Positions 34,768 to 43,379 of a stretch of DNA of 64,000 nucleotides are shown here, one piece after another. Origin of the DNA: Actinomadura latina NBRC 106108 (GTDB lineage Bacteria; Actinomycetota; Actinomycetes; Streptosporangiales; Streptosporangiaceae). Position numbers and translations under genes: made by a program. The notes under the pieces are model-generated. The model was not told the DNA's origin and did no database searches. It worked only from the letters and a program-made list of their open reading frames with translations. Within the stretch, counting starts at the first letter, position 1; each line of letters begins with the position of its first letter. The stretch is from positions 186,001 to 250,000 of the forward strand of contig NZ_BCQS01000008.1 of NCBI RefSeq assembly GCF_001552195.1. Direction: 5' to 3'.

Positions 34768-35022
34768 GTCGACCTGATCCATTTCGCCCTGTGGCGCGAC
34801 AGCGACATCGACGAGCGCACCGTGGTGGCGGCCCTGTCCCTGCTGTCGGCCGCCCGGGCCGAGGTGGACCAGATGGAGGCGGCACTGATGTTCACCGCAC
34901 GCTCTCGCGGTCTGTCCTGGCCGCAGATCTCCCGCGCGATGGGACTGGCCTCTGCCCAGGCCGCGCAGCAGCGCTTCGGCCGGGTGACGAGGCGCGTCGA
35001 GAGCCGCCGAGGGAGTGCTTGA
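34768..35022 (+). pseudogene. Helix-turn-helix protein lacking an identifiable start
   Basis: Coding-like sequence, with nearly all third positions G or C, begins with DLIHFALWRDSDIDERT and continues into AALSLLSAARAEVDQMEAAL...GLSWPQISRAMGLASAQAAQQRF, a helix-turn-helix-type segment. In this frame the first start codon is GTG 34822, which would cut off the first ~18 conserved-looking residues; upstream the frame is closed by TGA at 34744. The start seems lost. Its stop overlaps the next gene's first codons, so it was the first gene of a two-gene regulatory unit. Confidence 0.55.
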
Positions 35023-35023
35023 G

Positions 35024-35567
35024 GTGGCCCTCGTGTCCGCGCCGGAGGACTTGGCCATCCACGGCGTCCGGGTGCTGGGCTTTCCGACGGCATCCCGCGT
35101 GGCCGCCCGCTACGGGCTGGACGTCGATGCGGTCCACGAGGCACTGCTGGACTTCGAGGCCCGAGGTTGGGTTCGCAGATCAAGCTTCGCCGGCAGTTCC
35201 GGCTGGTCCCTGACGGACGCCGGCCGGGCGGAGAATGAGAGGCGACTGGCCGACGAACTCGACCGGGCAGGTGCGCGAGACGCAGTGACCGACGTGCACA
35301 CCGCGTTCGTGCCCCTGAACCGGCGCTTTGGCGCCGTCTGCACCGACTGGCAGATACGGCCGACGCGGCTCGATCCCATGGCCTTCAACGACCACGCCGA
35401 CTGGGCCTGGGACGGGCGGGTCCTGCGGACGCTGGCGAACGTGGGCAAGTCCTTCACCGAACTGTGCGGGCAACTCACCGAGTGCCTGCTCCTGCCACAT
35501 TCTGTGGATCCAGTTCCACGAAGATCTGCTCGCCACCCTCGGGATCCCACGAGGAACCGACACCTGA
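35024..35567 (+). pseudogene. Winged-helix (MarR-like) regulator with frameshift/deletion
   Basis: From GTG 35024 the frame encodes a winged-helix protein: LAIHGVRVLGFPTASRVAARYGLD, VHEALLDFEARGWVRRSSF, SGWSLTDAGRAENERRLADEL. A sensing-type domain runs to TELCGQLTECL (about 35490). The frame then runs on into unrelated sequence. The expected C-terminus, LWIQFHEDLLATLGIPRGTDT, is found in another frame and ends at 35567. A stretch that would normally join them is missing, so a deletion with frame change is the simplest reading. The remaining protein would lack its proper end. Confidence 0.65.
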
Positions 35568-35768
35568 CGAATTCGCTTTACTCCACTCCCAAGGACATGA
35601 ACCGTCCCCTGGACGGCTCCGGATCTCACCAGCCGCGCATCCGCCTCGGGCTAATGCGGATCAAGGTCGAGAAGTCGGCGCGGAAGACCTCGGTCGGCTG
35701 CTCCCGGACCCCGTCCGGCACGGCCGTCCATTGCGGGGGAGCGGGCATTCTGACGATAGGCTGGGCGA

Positions 35769-36278
35769 ATGGTTGGCAAGGAGGGTCCCCAGGACGGCAT
35801 GAGGCTCGGGCAAGCCGTCCCTCCGCTGTCGGCGCTGGACACCACGGATCGTGAGATCCTCCGGATCCTCCAGAAAGACGGACGCACGTCGAACTCCGCG
35901 ATCGCCCGGCAATTGGGGATCACCGAGACGACCGTGCGTAAGCGGATCGCGGCGATGCGCGACCGGGACCTCATGGAGATCGTCGCGGTGCCCACGCCCC
36001 GATTGGCCGGGTACAACATCTCGGCGATCATCGGGCTCTCGGTGAGCCTCCCCCACCTTCGGGAAGTGAGCCAGAAACTGGTCGAAGCGCCGGAGGTCCG
36101 CTATTGCGGCCTGTCCACGGGGCGTTTCGACGTGATGATCGAGGCGTTCTTCTACGACAAGGAGCACCTGCTCCGGTTCACCACCGATGTGCTCGGAGCG
36201 CTACCGGGAATCACCGCCGTGGAGACCTCGCTCATCCTCAAGATCGAGAAGTTCTCCTACGAGTGGGAACTCGGCTGA
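35769..36278 (+). CDS. Lrp/AsnC family transcriptional regulator
   Basis: A 169-residue regulator. The N-terminal helix-turn-helix is at about residues 24-70 (LDTTDREILRILQKDGRTSNSAIARQLGITETTVRKRI). The C-terminal RAM/ACT-like domain (about 80-165) normally binds an amino acid. It converges on and overlaps by 22 bp the end of a four-gene operon for glutamyl-amine-type metabolism (36257-41147), which it may control. The inverted repeat at 41182-41196 is a candidate site. Confidence 0.92.
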   Translation: MVGKEGPQDGMRLGQAVPPLSALDTTDREILRILQKDGRTSNSAIARQLGITETTVRKRIAAMRDRDLMEIVAVPTPRLAGYNISAIIGLSVSLPHLREVSQKLVEAPEVRYCGLSTGRFDVMIEAFFYDKEHLLRFTTDVLGALPGITAVETSLILKIEKFSYEWELG

Positions 36279-36982
36279 GCGGTCCGGCGCGCGGCCGCGC
36301 CGACGAACCGCTCGAACAGCCCGGTCATCCCGGTCTCCTCCGCGTGGCCCTGCACCCCGCAGGCGAAGGCCCGGCCGCGGACCTCGATGCCCTCGACGAT
36401 CCCGTCCTCGGCCCACGCCGTCTCCACCACTCCCCGGCCGAGGCCGCCGACCGCCTGATGGTGGTGGGTGGCGATGTCGGCGCAGTCCCCGAGCGCGGCG
36501 TGCAGTTCGCTGCCGGGCCGGATGGTGATCGGGTGCTTCCCGAACCCTGACCGGACCGGCAGATGCGCGTCGGTACGGACGACGTCGGGAAGGTGCTGGA
36601 CGAGGGTGCCGCCGAGCACGACGTTGAGCAACTGCATACCCCGGCAGATGCCGAGGACGGGCAGGTCGGCCGCCAGAGCGGAGCCGGCGAGCCGGATCTC
36701 CCAGTCGTCCCGCGCTGCGTCCGCCGGGCGCACGGACGGGTGCGGCCGCGCCCCGTACCGGCGGGGGTCGATGTCCCCTCCCCCCGCCAGCACCAGGCCG
36801 TCCAGCCTCCCGATCACGTCGGACGCGGCCTGCGGCTGGGGAGGGAGGACGACGGCGAGCCCGCCGGCGGCCACCACCTGCTCGTGGTAGGCCACCGGCA
36901 GTACGACGGCTCGCCGCCGCCACACGTCCCACTCGGCTTCGGCCAGGTCGGCGCTGATGCCGATCAGCGGCTTGCCTGTCAC
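36257..36982 (-). CDS. Class I amidotransferase-like hydrolase (peptidase C26, PuuD-like)
   Basis: A 241-residue C26 enzyme. The nucleophile is Cys113 in GICRGMQLLNV, and GVQGHAEE holds His and Glu of the triad (usual GVQWHPE; here Trp-His-Pro is replaced by Gly-His-Ala, but His and Glu are kept). The family hydrolyses gamma-glutamyl-gamma-aminobutyrate and similar gamma-glutamyl amides. GTG start 36982. Last gene of the operon with a permease, DUF1116 and a GS-like enzyme, fitting a Puu-like order of uptake, glutamylation and hydrolysis. Confidence 0.88.
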   Translation of the reverse strand: MTGKPLIGISADLAEAEWDVWRRRAVVLPVAYHEQVVAAGGLAVVLPPQPQAASDVIGRLDGLVLAGGGDIDPRRYGARPHPSVRPADAARDDWEIRLAGSALAADLPVLGICRGMQLLNVVLGGTLVQHLPDVVRTDAHLPVRSGFGKHPITIRPGSELHAALGDCADIATHHHQAVGGLGRGVVETAWAEDGIVEGIEVRGRAFACGVQGHAEETGMTGLFERFVGAAARRTAQPSSHS

Positions 36983-37017
36983 GGCTACCTCGCGGCCGGC
37001 GTTTCGCGGCGGAGCAC

Positions 37018-38490
37018 TCAGAAGACCTCGGTCTTGGTCAGCTGGGCGTACACCTCGGGCCGGCCCCGCCTGAGCTGCAGCGACCGCACGGTTCCGACGA
37101 GGAACGCCAGCGGGATGAAGCTGAGGAGGAGGTAGTTCACCCAGTCGGTCCGGCCGGACAGCAGGTCGAAGTTGCGCGCCACCAGCCACGACGCGACCCC
37201 GAGGCCGATGAGGCTGAGGAGCGGCGCCACCGCCGTGCTCCACACGCTCAGTCCGTGCGCGGTGTTCACCCGGTTGAAGTAGACCGCGATCGCGAGCGAG
37301 CACAGCGCCTGCAGGACGATCACGGCCAGCACACCCGGCGCCACCATCAGCAGGAAGACCTGGAGGTAGGGGTCGGCTCCCGCGAGCATGAACGCGGTGA
37401 TCGCCACCAGGCCGATGGTGCCCTGGACGGCGCTGGCCACGTACGGCGAACGGTGCTTCGGGTGGACGCGGGCGAGCCCGCCGGGCAGCATCTTCTCCCG
37501 TCCGAGCGTGAACAGGTACCGCGACGCGGTGTTGTGGAAGGCCAGCGTGGACGCGAACGCGCTGGTCACCAGCAGGATCTCCATCACGACCACCGCGCCG
37601 TGCCCGACGTACTTCTCCGTCGCGGCGAACACCAGCCCGACGGGGTCGGCGGTGGCGGCGTCCACGATCGACGCCTTGCCGTAGGCGACGTAGACGACCC
37701 AGGCCATGAACGTGTAGAAGAGGGCCAGGAATCCCACGGCCAGGTAGACGGCCCGGGGGACGGTCCGCTCGGGGTCGCGGGCCTCCTCCGAGTAGATCGC
37801 GGTCGACTCGAACCCGATGAACGCGCCGAACACGATGGCGAACATCGCGCCCGTGCCGCCGCCGGCGAAGATCGCCGACGGGGAGAAGGAGCTCACGTCG
37901 AGCCCGTCCGCGCCGCCCTGCCAGAGCACCGGCGCGGCGAGGACGAGCAGGATCACGGCCTCCGACAGCAGGGCGACGCCGAGCACCTTCGCGCTGAGCG
38001 AGATCTGCCGGTGCCCCAGGTAGACCACGATGGCCAGCGCGGCGAACGAGAACACCGGCCATGGCACGTCGATCCCGAGCGCGTCCTTGACCGGCACCGC
38101 GGCGAAGGCACCGACCGCGCCGAGCTGGCCGATGGCGATCACCGAGTACGCCGCCATCGCCAGGGTGGCCGCGCCTCCGCCGACCGGCCGGCCGAGGCCC
38201 TGCCCGATGTAGGAGTAGAACGCGCCGGCGTTCTTGATGCGCAGCGCCATCCTGGTCAGGCCGACCGCGAACAGCAGCAGCACGATGCCCGCGACGAGCT
38301 GGGCGCCGGGGGCCCCGATCCCGCCGATCATGAAGGCCAGCGGGGCGAAGCCGGCGACCACGAGCAGCGGCCCGGCCGCGGCCACGACGAAGAAGGCCAG
38401 CTCGAAGGGCCCCATACGGCCCTGGATATGGGGCGTGGACGATTTCGTCGCTCCGCTGCCGGCGGGGGTTGCCTGCTCCGAGTACGTCAT
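37018..38490 (-). CDS. APC superfamily amino acid/amine permease
   Basis: A 490-residue permease with about twelve transmembrane segments and the APC signature GAFYSYIGQGLGRPVGGG in TM3 and GFESTAIYSEEARDPERTVPRA between TM6 and TM7. This places it near the amino acid/polyamine/organocation family. It lies 25 nt after the DUF1116 gene and 35 nt before the C26 hydrolase. It probably imports the amine or amino acid catabolised by the operon. Confidence 0.9.
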   Translation of the reverse strand: MTYSEQATPAGSGATKSSTPHIQGRMGPFELAFFVVAAAGPLLVVAGFAPLAFMIGGIGAPGAQLVAGIVLLLFAVGLTRMALRIKNAGAFYSYIGQGLGRPVGGGAATLAMAAYSVIAIGQLGAVGAFAAVPVKDALGIDVPWPVFSFAALAIVVYLGHRQISLSAKVLGVALLSEAVILLVLAAPVLWQGGADGLDVSSFSPSAIFAGGGTGAMFAIVFGAFIGFESTAIYSEEARDPERTVPRAVYLAVGFLALFYTFMAWVVYVAYGKASIVDAATADPVGLVFAATEKYVGHGAVVVMEILLVTSAFASTLAFHNTASRYLFTLGREKMLPGGLARVHPKHRSPYVASAVQGTIGLVAITAFMLAGADPYLQVFLLMVAPGVLAVIVLQALCSLAIAVYFNRVNTAHGLSVWSTAVAPLLSLIGLGVASWLVARNFDLLSGRTDWVNYLLLSFIPLAFLVGTVRSLQLRRGRPEVYAQLTKTEVF

Positions 38491-38515
38491 GGCTCTCTCC
38501 AGCGGTGCATCGTGG

Positions 38516-39802
38516 TCAGGAGGCGGTCGGGGTCGGGTAGCGCTCCGCGTAGGCGGCGGACGCGGCGGTGAACGCGTCGATGCGGGGCCGGAGGACGCCG
38601 GCTCCGATCTGGCCGCCGGAGCGTCCGGCGAGACCGCCGTCGATCAGCGGGGTGACACCGGAGGCGACGACGGCGTGCAGGTCGATGCCGACCGGCGTCC
38701 CGCGGAAGTCGAACGCCGGGATCCGGTAGTCGGGGTGCTCGGACGAGGTGATGGCGTACATCGCCTCGTTGTTGCCCAGCATGGCCTGGAAACTGCCACC
38801 CTGGTAATCCATCAGCGACGGGGCGCACGCCTGGGCCATCCCGCCGAGGCCGACGGTCTCGGTGACGCAGCTCTCCCCGCCGATCCATTCGGCGTCGGCC
38901 TCGGTGAAGCCGTCGAAGAACCGGCCGCGCAGCTCGGGGTGGCCGCCGCTGAACCACGCGTCGCCCAGACCGCTGACGCGGACGGCGAACTCGCGGCAGT
39001 TGATCGCCATTCCGGTGATGAGGCTGCTGTGCTCGACGCCGTGGGCGGCGTCCGCGGTGGCCTTGGCCGCGGCCATGCCGAGCCTGAGGAACGTGTAGTC
39101 GTTCGCCAGGAAGAAGTCCAGGACCTCCTCCACCCGCGTCCGCCACTGCGCCGTCGACGCCAGCGCGAGCAGCCGCGGGGTCAACTCCCGCTGCAGCAGC
39201 ATGGTGGCCGCCGTGTTGCGGCTGTGCAGCTCGTCGCCCAGCCGCAGCGCCCGGGCCATCATCGGCTTGAGCGGGATCGGATGATCGGCGAGGCACCCGG
39301 CCAGCACCGGCGCCATGGTCGACTCCAGCCACCGCAGCCCGTCCGCGACCTCCTGGTCGTAGGACCCGTAGTTGAGGCGGTAGCGGCTCTTGCCTTCGTA
39401 GAAGTTGCAGTAGGCGCGGTTGCCGTGAGTCTCGTCCTGGACGATGAACACCGGCATCGAGGCGGTGTAGATGCCGGCGACCGAGCCGATGCAGTCGTGC
39501 TGCTGGGTGGAGCGTACCCGGATGTCGCCGTTGTCGAGCTTGGCCTCTGCGTCCTCGACACCGTCCGCCAAGCCTTCGTAGACCGCGCCGTAGAGGATGG
39601 CGCGGCGCTGGCCGCCCGTGTACTGGGGCCATTCCAGCGGCGCCCCTGAGGTCAGGATCGTGGTGGGCGTCATCCCGGGCACGACGTCGCCGGCCGCGGC
39701 CACGCCCACGAGCACGGGCTCGGCGCCGACCATCCTCTGCAGAGCCTCGGCGTTGGCCCGCAGGCGGCGCTCTGCGGTCGAGGTCTCGTTCAGTGTGGAC
39801 AT
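38516..39802 (-). CDS. DUF1116 (YlbE/AllG-type) protein
   Basis: A 428-residue DUF1116 protein: PTTILTSGAPLEWPQYTGGQRRAILYGAVYEGL, SVAGIYTASMPVFIVQD, NCREFAVRVSGLGDAWFSGG and GGQIGAG near the end. The E. coli homologue YlbE (AllG), together with FdrA-type and YlbF subunits, forms oxamate carbamoyltransferase in anaerobic allantoin breakdown. Here no FdrA or YlbF partner is visible, and the gene sits 1 nt after a glutamine-synthetase-like gene. The substrate is probably not oxamate; a carbamoyl- or amide-related step is inferred. Confidence 0.85.
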   Translation of the reverse strand: MSTLNETSTAERRLRANAEALQRMVGAEPVLVGVAAAGDVVPGMTPTTILTSGAPLEWPQYTGGQRRAILYGAVYEGLADGVEDAEAKLDNGDIRVRSTQQHDCIGSVAGIYTASMPVFIVQDETHGNRAYCNFYEGKSRYRLNYGSYDQEVADGLRWLESTMAPVLAGCLADHPIPLKPMMARALRLGDELHSRNTAATMLLQRELTPRLLALASTAQWRTRVEEVLDFFLANDYTFLRLGMAAAKATADAAHGVEHSSLITGMAINCREFAVRVSGLGDAWFSGGHPELRGRFFDGFTEADAEWIGGESCVTETVGLGGMAQACAPSLMDYQGGSFQAMLGNNEAMYAITSSEHPDYRIPAFDFRGTPVGIDLHAVVASGVTPLIDGGLAGRSGGQIGAGVLRPRIDAFTAASAAYAERYPTPTAS

Positions 39803-39803
39803 C

Positions 39804-41147
39804 TCAAAGCCTCTGCAGGTAGTTCCGGGTCTCCCAGTCGGTGACCACTGATCCGTACTCGCGGCACTCCGCCCGCTTGTAGTCGAGGAAGGTCCGGTGG
39901 AACTCCTTGCCCATGACCCGCTCGGCGAGGTCGTCGGCCTCGAACAGGTCCAGCGCCTGGTCCAGCGAGCTCGGCAGCGCGAGGTCTCCGTATCCGGCGA
40001 GCTCCTCCGCGCTCATCCGGTAGGCGTCGCGGTTGAGGGGCTCGCCCGGGTCGAGCTTGTTGGCGACGCCGTCCAGCCCGGCGGCGAGGATCAGCCCGAT
40101 GCCGAGGTGGTAGTTGACCGAGGCGTCCACGGTGCGCACCTCGAGGCAGTGCCGGTTCACCGGCATCCGGCACATGAGGGTCCGGTTGTTCTCGCCCCAG
40201 CTCCGGTAGACCGGGGCCCAGGAGATCTCGTCCATGAAGCCCTTGCTGGTGAACCGCTTGTAGGAGTTGACCGTCGGCGACGTCACCGCGCAGATGGCGC
40301 CCGCGTGGGCCAGCACGCCGGCCACGAAGTGGCGGGCGGTGTCGCTGTAACCGCCGCCGGACGCTGCCTCGAAGACGTTCCGGCCGGTCTTCCCGTCGGC
40401 CAGGCTGATGTTCACGTGGGACGCGGAGCCGAAGTCGTCCTGGAACGGCTTGGCCATGAACGTCGCGATGCAGCCGAGTTCGCGGGCGACGTGCTTGGCC
40501 ATCAGCCGGAAGACCACCATGCGGTCGGCCATCGTGAGCGCGTCGGTGTAGTCGAAGTTGAACTCGTACTGCCCGTCGCCGCCCTCGTGGTCGAACGAGT
40601 AGACGCCGTAGCCGAGCTGGTTCATGTACTCGACCATCGGCCCCAGGAAGGGCGCGGCGAGCATCGTGGTCTCCAGGTCGTAGCCGCGCGTCGGCGCGTC
40701 CAGCCGGTCCTGCGGCACCAGCGGCTCCCAGCCCTGGCCTGTCTCGCGGACGACGTAGAACTCCGGCTCGATCCCGACGTTCACGGTGAAGCCCATCTCC
40801 GCGGCCTCATCGACCTGGCGGAGCAGGAAGTTGCGCGCCTCCTGAGGGTAGAGCTCACCGTCGAGGTGCAGGCTGGTCGGCACCACCGCGAACTCCTGCT
40901 TCCAGGGCAGGACCACCAGCCGGTCCAGGTCGGGGATCCCCGCGCACTCGTCCTCGTGCGGGCCGAGGTCGCCCATGCCCTCCAGCGCACCCACGGTGTA
41001 CAGCTCCGAGCCCTTCGCCATGGAGGGCAGCGACTCCACCGGGACGCACTTGCTCTTCGGCACGCCGTGGATGTCCACATAGAAGCCGAACACGTACTTG
41101 ACGCCCTGCTCGATCAACCGGTCCCGGAGGACCTCCACCTGTGACAC
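39804..41147 (-). CDS. Glutamine synthetase family protein (GlnT/gamma-glutamylation type)
   Basis: About 447 residues from GTG 41147, chosen because AGAGGAG lies 6 nt upstream; an ATG at 41177 would also be in frame. Glutamine synthetase residues are seen: VGIEPEFYVV (metal Glu), FDHEGGDGQYEFNFDYTDAL, ASHVNISL (His), NSYKRF and NNRTLMCR (Arg). It belongs to the GlnT/type III-like group, which often glutamylates amines rather than ammonia. It heads the operon with DUF1116, permease and C26 hydrolase. Probably ATP-dependent gamma-glutamylation of an imported amine. Confidence 0.88.
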   Translation of the reverse strand: MSQVEVLRDRLIEQGVKYVFGFYVDIHGVPKSKCVPVESLPSMAKGSELYTVGALEGMGDLGPHEDECAGIPDLDRLVVLPWKQEFAVVPTSLHLDGELYPQEARNFLLRQVDEAAEMGFTVNVGIEPEFYVVRETGQGWEPLVPQDRLDAPTRGYDLETTMLAAPFLGPMVEYMNQLGYGVYSFDHEGGDGQYEFNFDYTDALTMADRMVVFRLMAKHVARELGCIATFMAKPFQDDFGSASHVNISLADGKTGRNVFEAASGGGYSDTARHFVAGVLAHAGAICAVTSPTVNSYKRFTSKGFMDEISWAPVYRSWGENNRTLMCRMPVNRHCLEVRTVDASVNYHLGIGLILAAGLDGVANKLDPGEPLNRDAYRMSAEELAGYGDLALPSSLDQALDLFEADDLAERVMGKEFHRTFLDYKRAECREYGSVVTDWETRNYLQRL

Positions 41148-41181
41148 GGACCACTCCTCTACTTGATTTCGACCCATAGTG

Positions 41182-41196
41182 CGAACATAAGGTTCG
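41182..41196. promoter_or_regulatory. Inverted repeat before the glutamylation operon
   Basis: CGAAC-ATAAG-GTTCG is a perfect repeat with 5-bp arms and a 5-nt spacer, about 35-50 nt before the likely start of the GS-like gene. It lies where a repressor would block the promoter. The Lrp-type protein at 35769 is the closest candidate. Confidence 0.5.
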
Positions 41197-41285
41197 AATG
41201 TCAACACTTCAGAGCCGACAGAGTGCAGGATTTCGATCCAGGGAGGAGGAGACCGGTGTCCACACCGCTACGCCGGTGGGGGGGT

Positions 41286-42173
41286 TCAGGGCCGGACGCT
41301 CTCCGTTCGCCGCCCACGACAGGGGGCGGCGGGGATGCGGGTGAGCTTGTCGGGGTTGAGGACGCCGTAGATGGCGTGGATGCGTCCGGCGCGGATATCG
41401 AAGGCCGCCAGCTGCCGCTGCCCGCCGATCACGGTCCAGATCGCCGGTTCGCCGTTGGCCTGGGTCAGGTGGGCCTCTTGCAGTGGATAGCGGGACATCA
41501 GCCCGGTCACGAATGCCAGCACGTCGTCGCGTCCGATGATCGGGCGCAGAGCGGCGCGGACCTTTCCGCCGCCGTCGTTGTAGGCGATCGCGTCCTCGGC
41601 CAGCAGCTCCGTCAGGGCGGTCAGGTCGCCGTCGCGCGCCGCGGCCAGGAACCGGGTGAGGAGTTCGGCGTGGTCGGACGGTTCGGCGGTGAACCGTTCG
41701 GAATCCCTGGACAGGTGCGCGACCGCGCGGTGGTGCCACTGCCGGCAGGTCGCGGCGGGACTGCCGAGGATCCCGGCGATCCGGTCATAGGGCAGATCGA
41801 AAGCCTCGCGCAGGACGAACACCGCCCGTTCGGGCGGCGACAGCCGTTCCATCATGTGCAGCGTCGCGTAGGAGAGCGTGTCGCGCAGTTCGGCGGTCTC
41901 GAGCGGTCCGAACGCCCGACCGTCCACCGGTTCGGGGAGCCACGGCCCGGTGTAGGCCTCGCGGGACACCCGCGCCGACCGCAGCTGGTCCAGGGCGAGG
42001 CGGGACACCACCGTCACCAGGAACGCACGTGGCTCGCGGATCTGCGAACGGTCGGTTCGCATCCAGCGCAGCCAGGCCTCCTGCACCACGTCCTCGGCAT
42101 CCCACATGCTGCCCAGCAGCCGGTACCCCAGGCCCAGCAGCAGCCGCCGGTGTTCTTCGAAGGTCTCGTCCAC
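41286..42173 (-). CDS. ECF41 (SigJ-type) RNA polymerase sigma factor
   Basis: A 295-residue sigma factor. Region 2 is at about 10-75 (LLGSMWDAEDVVQEAWLRW), region 4 at about 115-170 (LSPPERAVFVLREAFDLPYDRIAGILG). A fused SnoaL-like C-terminal domain spans about 185-285 (FLAAARDGDLTALTELLAEDAI), which in ECF41 proteins modulates activity in place of a separate anti-sigma factor. GTG 42173 has AAGGAGGG at ideal spacing. ECF41 genes commonly neighbour oxidoreductases or epimerases, as here (next gene upstream). Confidence 0.92.
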   Translation of the reverse strand: MDETFEEHRRLLLGLGYRLLGSMWDAEDVVQEAWLRWMRTDRSQIREPRAFLVTVVSRLALDQLRSARVSREAYTGPWLPEPVDGRAFGPLETAELRDTLSYATLHMMERLSPPERAVFVLREAFDLPYDRIAGILGSPAATCRQWHHRAVAHLSRDSERFTAEPSDHAELLTRFLAAARDGDLTALTELLAEDAIAYNDGGGKVRAALRPIIGRDDVLAFVTGLMSRYPLQEAHLTQANGEPAIWTVIGGQRQLAAFDIRAGRIHAIYGVLNPDKLTRIPAAPCRGRRTESVRP

Positions 42174-42388
42174 CTTGTGCTCCCTCCTTGGTCGGCGGCC
42201 CCGGCTGCCGAGAGCTTTCACGGGCCGGGCACGGAGCCGCCGCACCCCTCACCTCGGCACGACGCCGCCGGCCCGTCCTTGCAGCAGCAGGACCGGCCCG
42301 GCCACGCGCCGGATGCCGGTACTGTCGGCCTTCAGGAATCGGCCGAAGCGAGGCTGAGCCTTCAGCGCAGGTGTCCTCGGCTCGATGT

Positions 42389-43336
42389 TCATGCGGATGC
42401 CCGGTTCGTCGCGCCGCCGAGTTCGGCGGCGAACCCCTCGGCCGCCGACGCGTGACGGGGGCGCCAGTCCAGGTGCAGCCGGGCCCGGGTGTTGTCGGCG
42501 CCGCGCAGCCGGTTCATGAACGCCACGCCCCAGCTACCGACCGCCAGCCGGGCCAGGGCGGCGGGCGCCTTCTTCGGTGCCGGAGCCCCGAGGACGGCGG
42601 CCAGCTCGGGCAGCCATCGGTGCAGCGGTACGGGCCGGTCGTCGACGATGTTCAGCACCCCGGTGATGTCGGGCTTGTCCAGCGCGGCGGCCACGGCGGT
42701 CGCCACGTCGTCGGCGTGGGTGAAGGAGAACACCGCGTTTCCGCCGCCGACCAGCGGCACCTTCCCGGCCCGCACCTGCCGGACGAACGATCCGTCCGCG
42801 GCGTAGATGGAGCCGGGCCCGTAGAGGTGTCCCAGCCGCAGCACCAGCCCATCGGCTTGGGCGGTCCGGAGTTCCAGTTCGTCGAGGGCGTCCAGTACCG
42901 GGATGAACTGCTTGGGAGTGCCGGTCCGCCACAGCGGGGCGTCCTCGTCGGCCGGGCCCTCGCCGGGCTGGTAGCCGTAGGCCAGCCCCTGGCTGATGAT
43001 CCGCGCTCCGGGCGCGGCCTCGATCAGGTTCCGGGTGCCCTCGGTGCGCAGCCGGTTGGTCGGGACGAAGTCGCGCGCCAGATGCTTGGGATCGATCTCG
43101 GCCGGGATCGCGGTGAGCAGGTTCACCACCGCTTCCGGCGCCGCCTGCCGGACCGCCCCGCGCAGCCGGCCCCGGTCCAGCGCGTCGGCGACCACCGCCC
43201 GCGCACCTGCCGCCTCCAGGACGGCGGTGTCGCTTCCCGGCCGGGCCAGAGCCAGCACCTCGTGCCCCACGGCGGTCAGCAACGGAACCATCCGGCGGCC
43301 GATCACCCCGGTGGCTCCCGCGATGAGAACTCGCAT
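42389..43336 (-). CDS. NAD-dependent epimerase/dehydratase family protein
   Basis: A 315-residue short-chain-type protein. The NAD(P) site MRVLIAGATGVIGRRMVPLL opens the sequence. An extended-SDR substrate region includes FSFTHADDVATAVAAAL and GVLNIVDDRPVPLHRWLP. The catalytic YxxxK cannot be confirmed: the segment near AYGYQPGEG has Tyr but no evident Lys, so it may be an atypical SDR. ATG 43336 follows AAGGGAG. It lies between a TetR gene and an ECF41 sigma factor and could belong to that sigma factor's output. Confidence 0.82.
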   Translation of the reverse strand: MRVLIAGATGVIGRRMVPLLTAVGHEVLALARPGSDTAVLEAAGARAVVADALDRGRLRGAVRQAAPEAVVNLLTAIPAEIDPKHLARDFVPTNRLRTEGTRNLIEAAPGARIISQGLAYGYQPGEGPADEDAPLWRTGTPKQFIPVLDALDELELRTAQADGLVLRLGHLYGPGSIYAADGSFVRQVRAGKVPLVGGGNAVFSFTHADDVATAVAAALDKPDITGVLNIVDDRPVPLHRWLPELAAVLGAPAPKKAPAALARLAVGSWGVAFMNRLRGADNTRARLHLDWRPRHASAAEGFAAELGGATNRASA

Positions 43337-43379
43337 GATCACTCCCTTTGACGTCCCGGCGGAGGCCGGGCTGCATGGC

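Noticed and set aside
37255..38571. Plus-strand frame of 438 codons over the permease
   Set aside because: His/Asp/Arg-rich antisense shadow of the APC permease.
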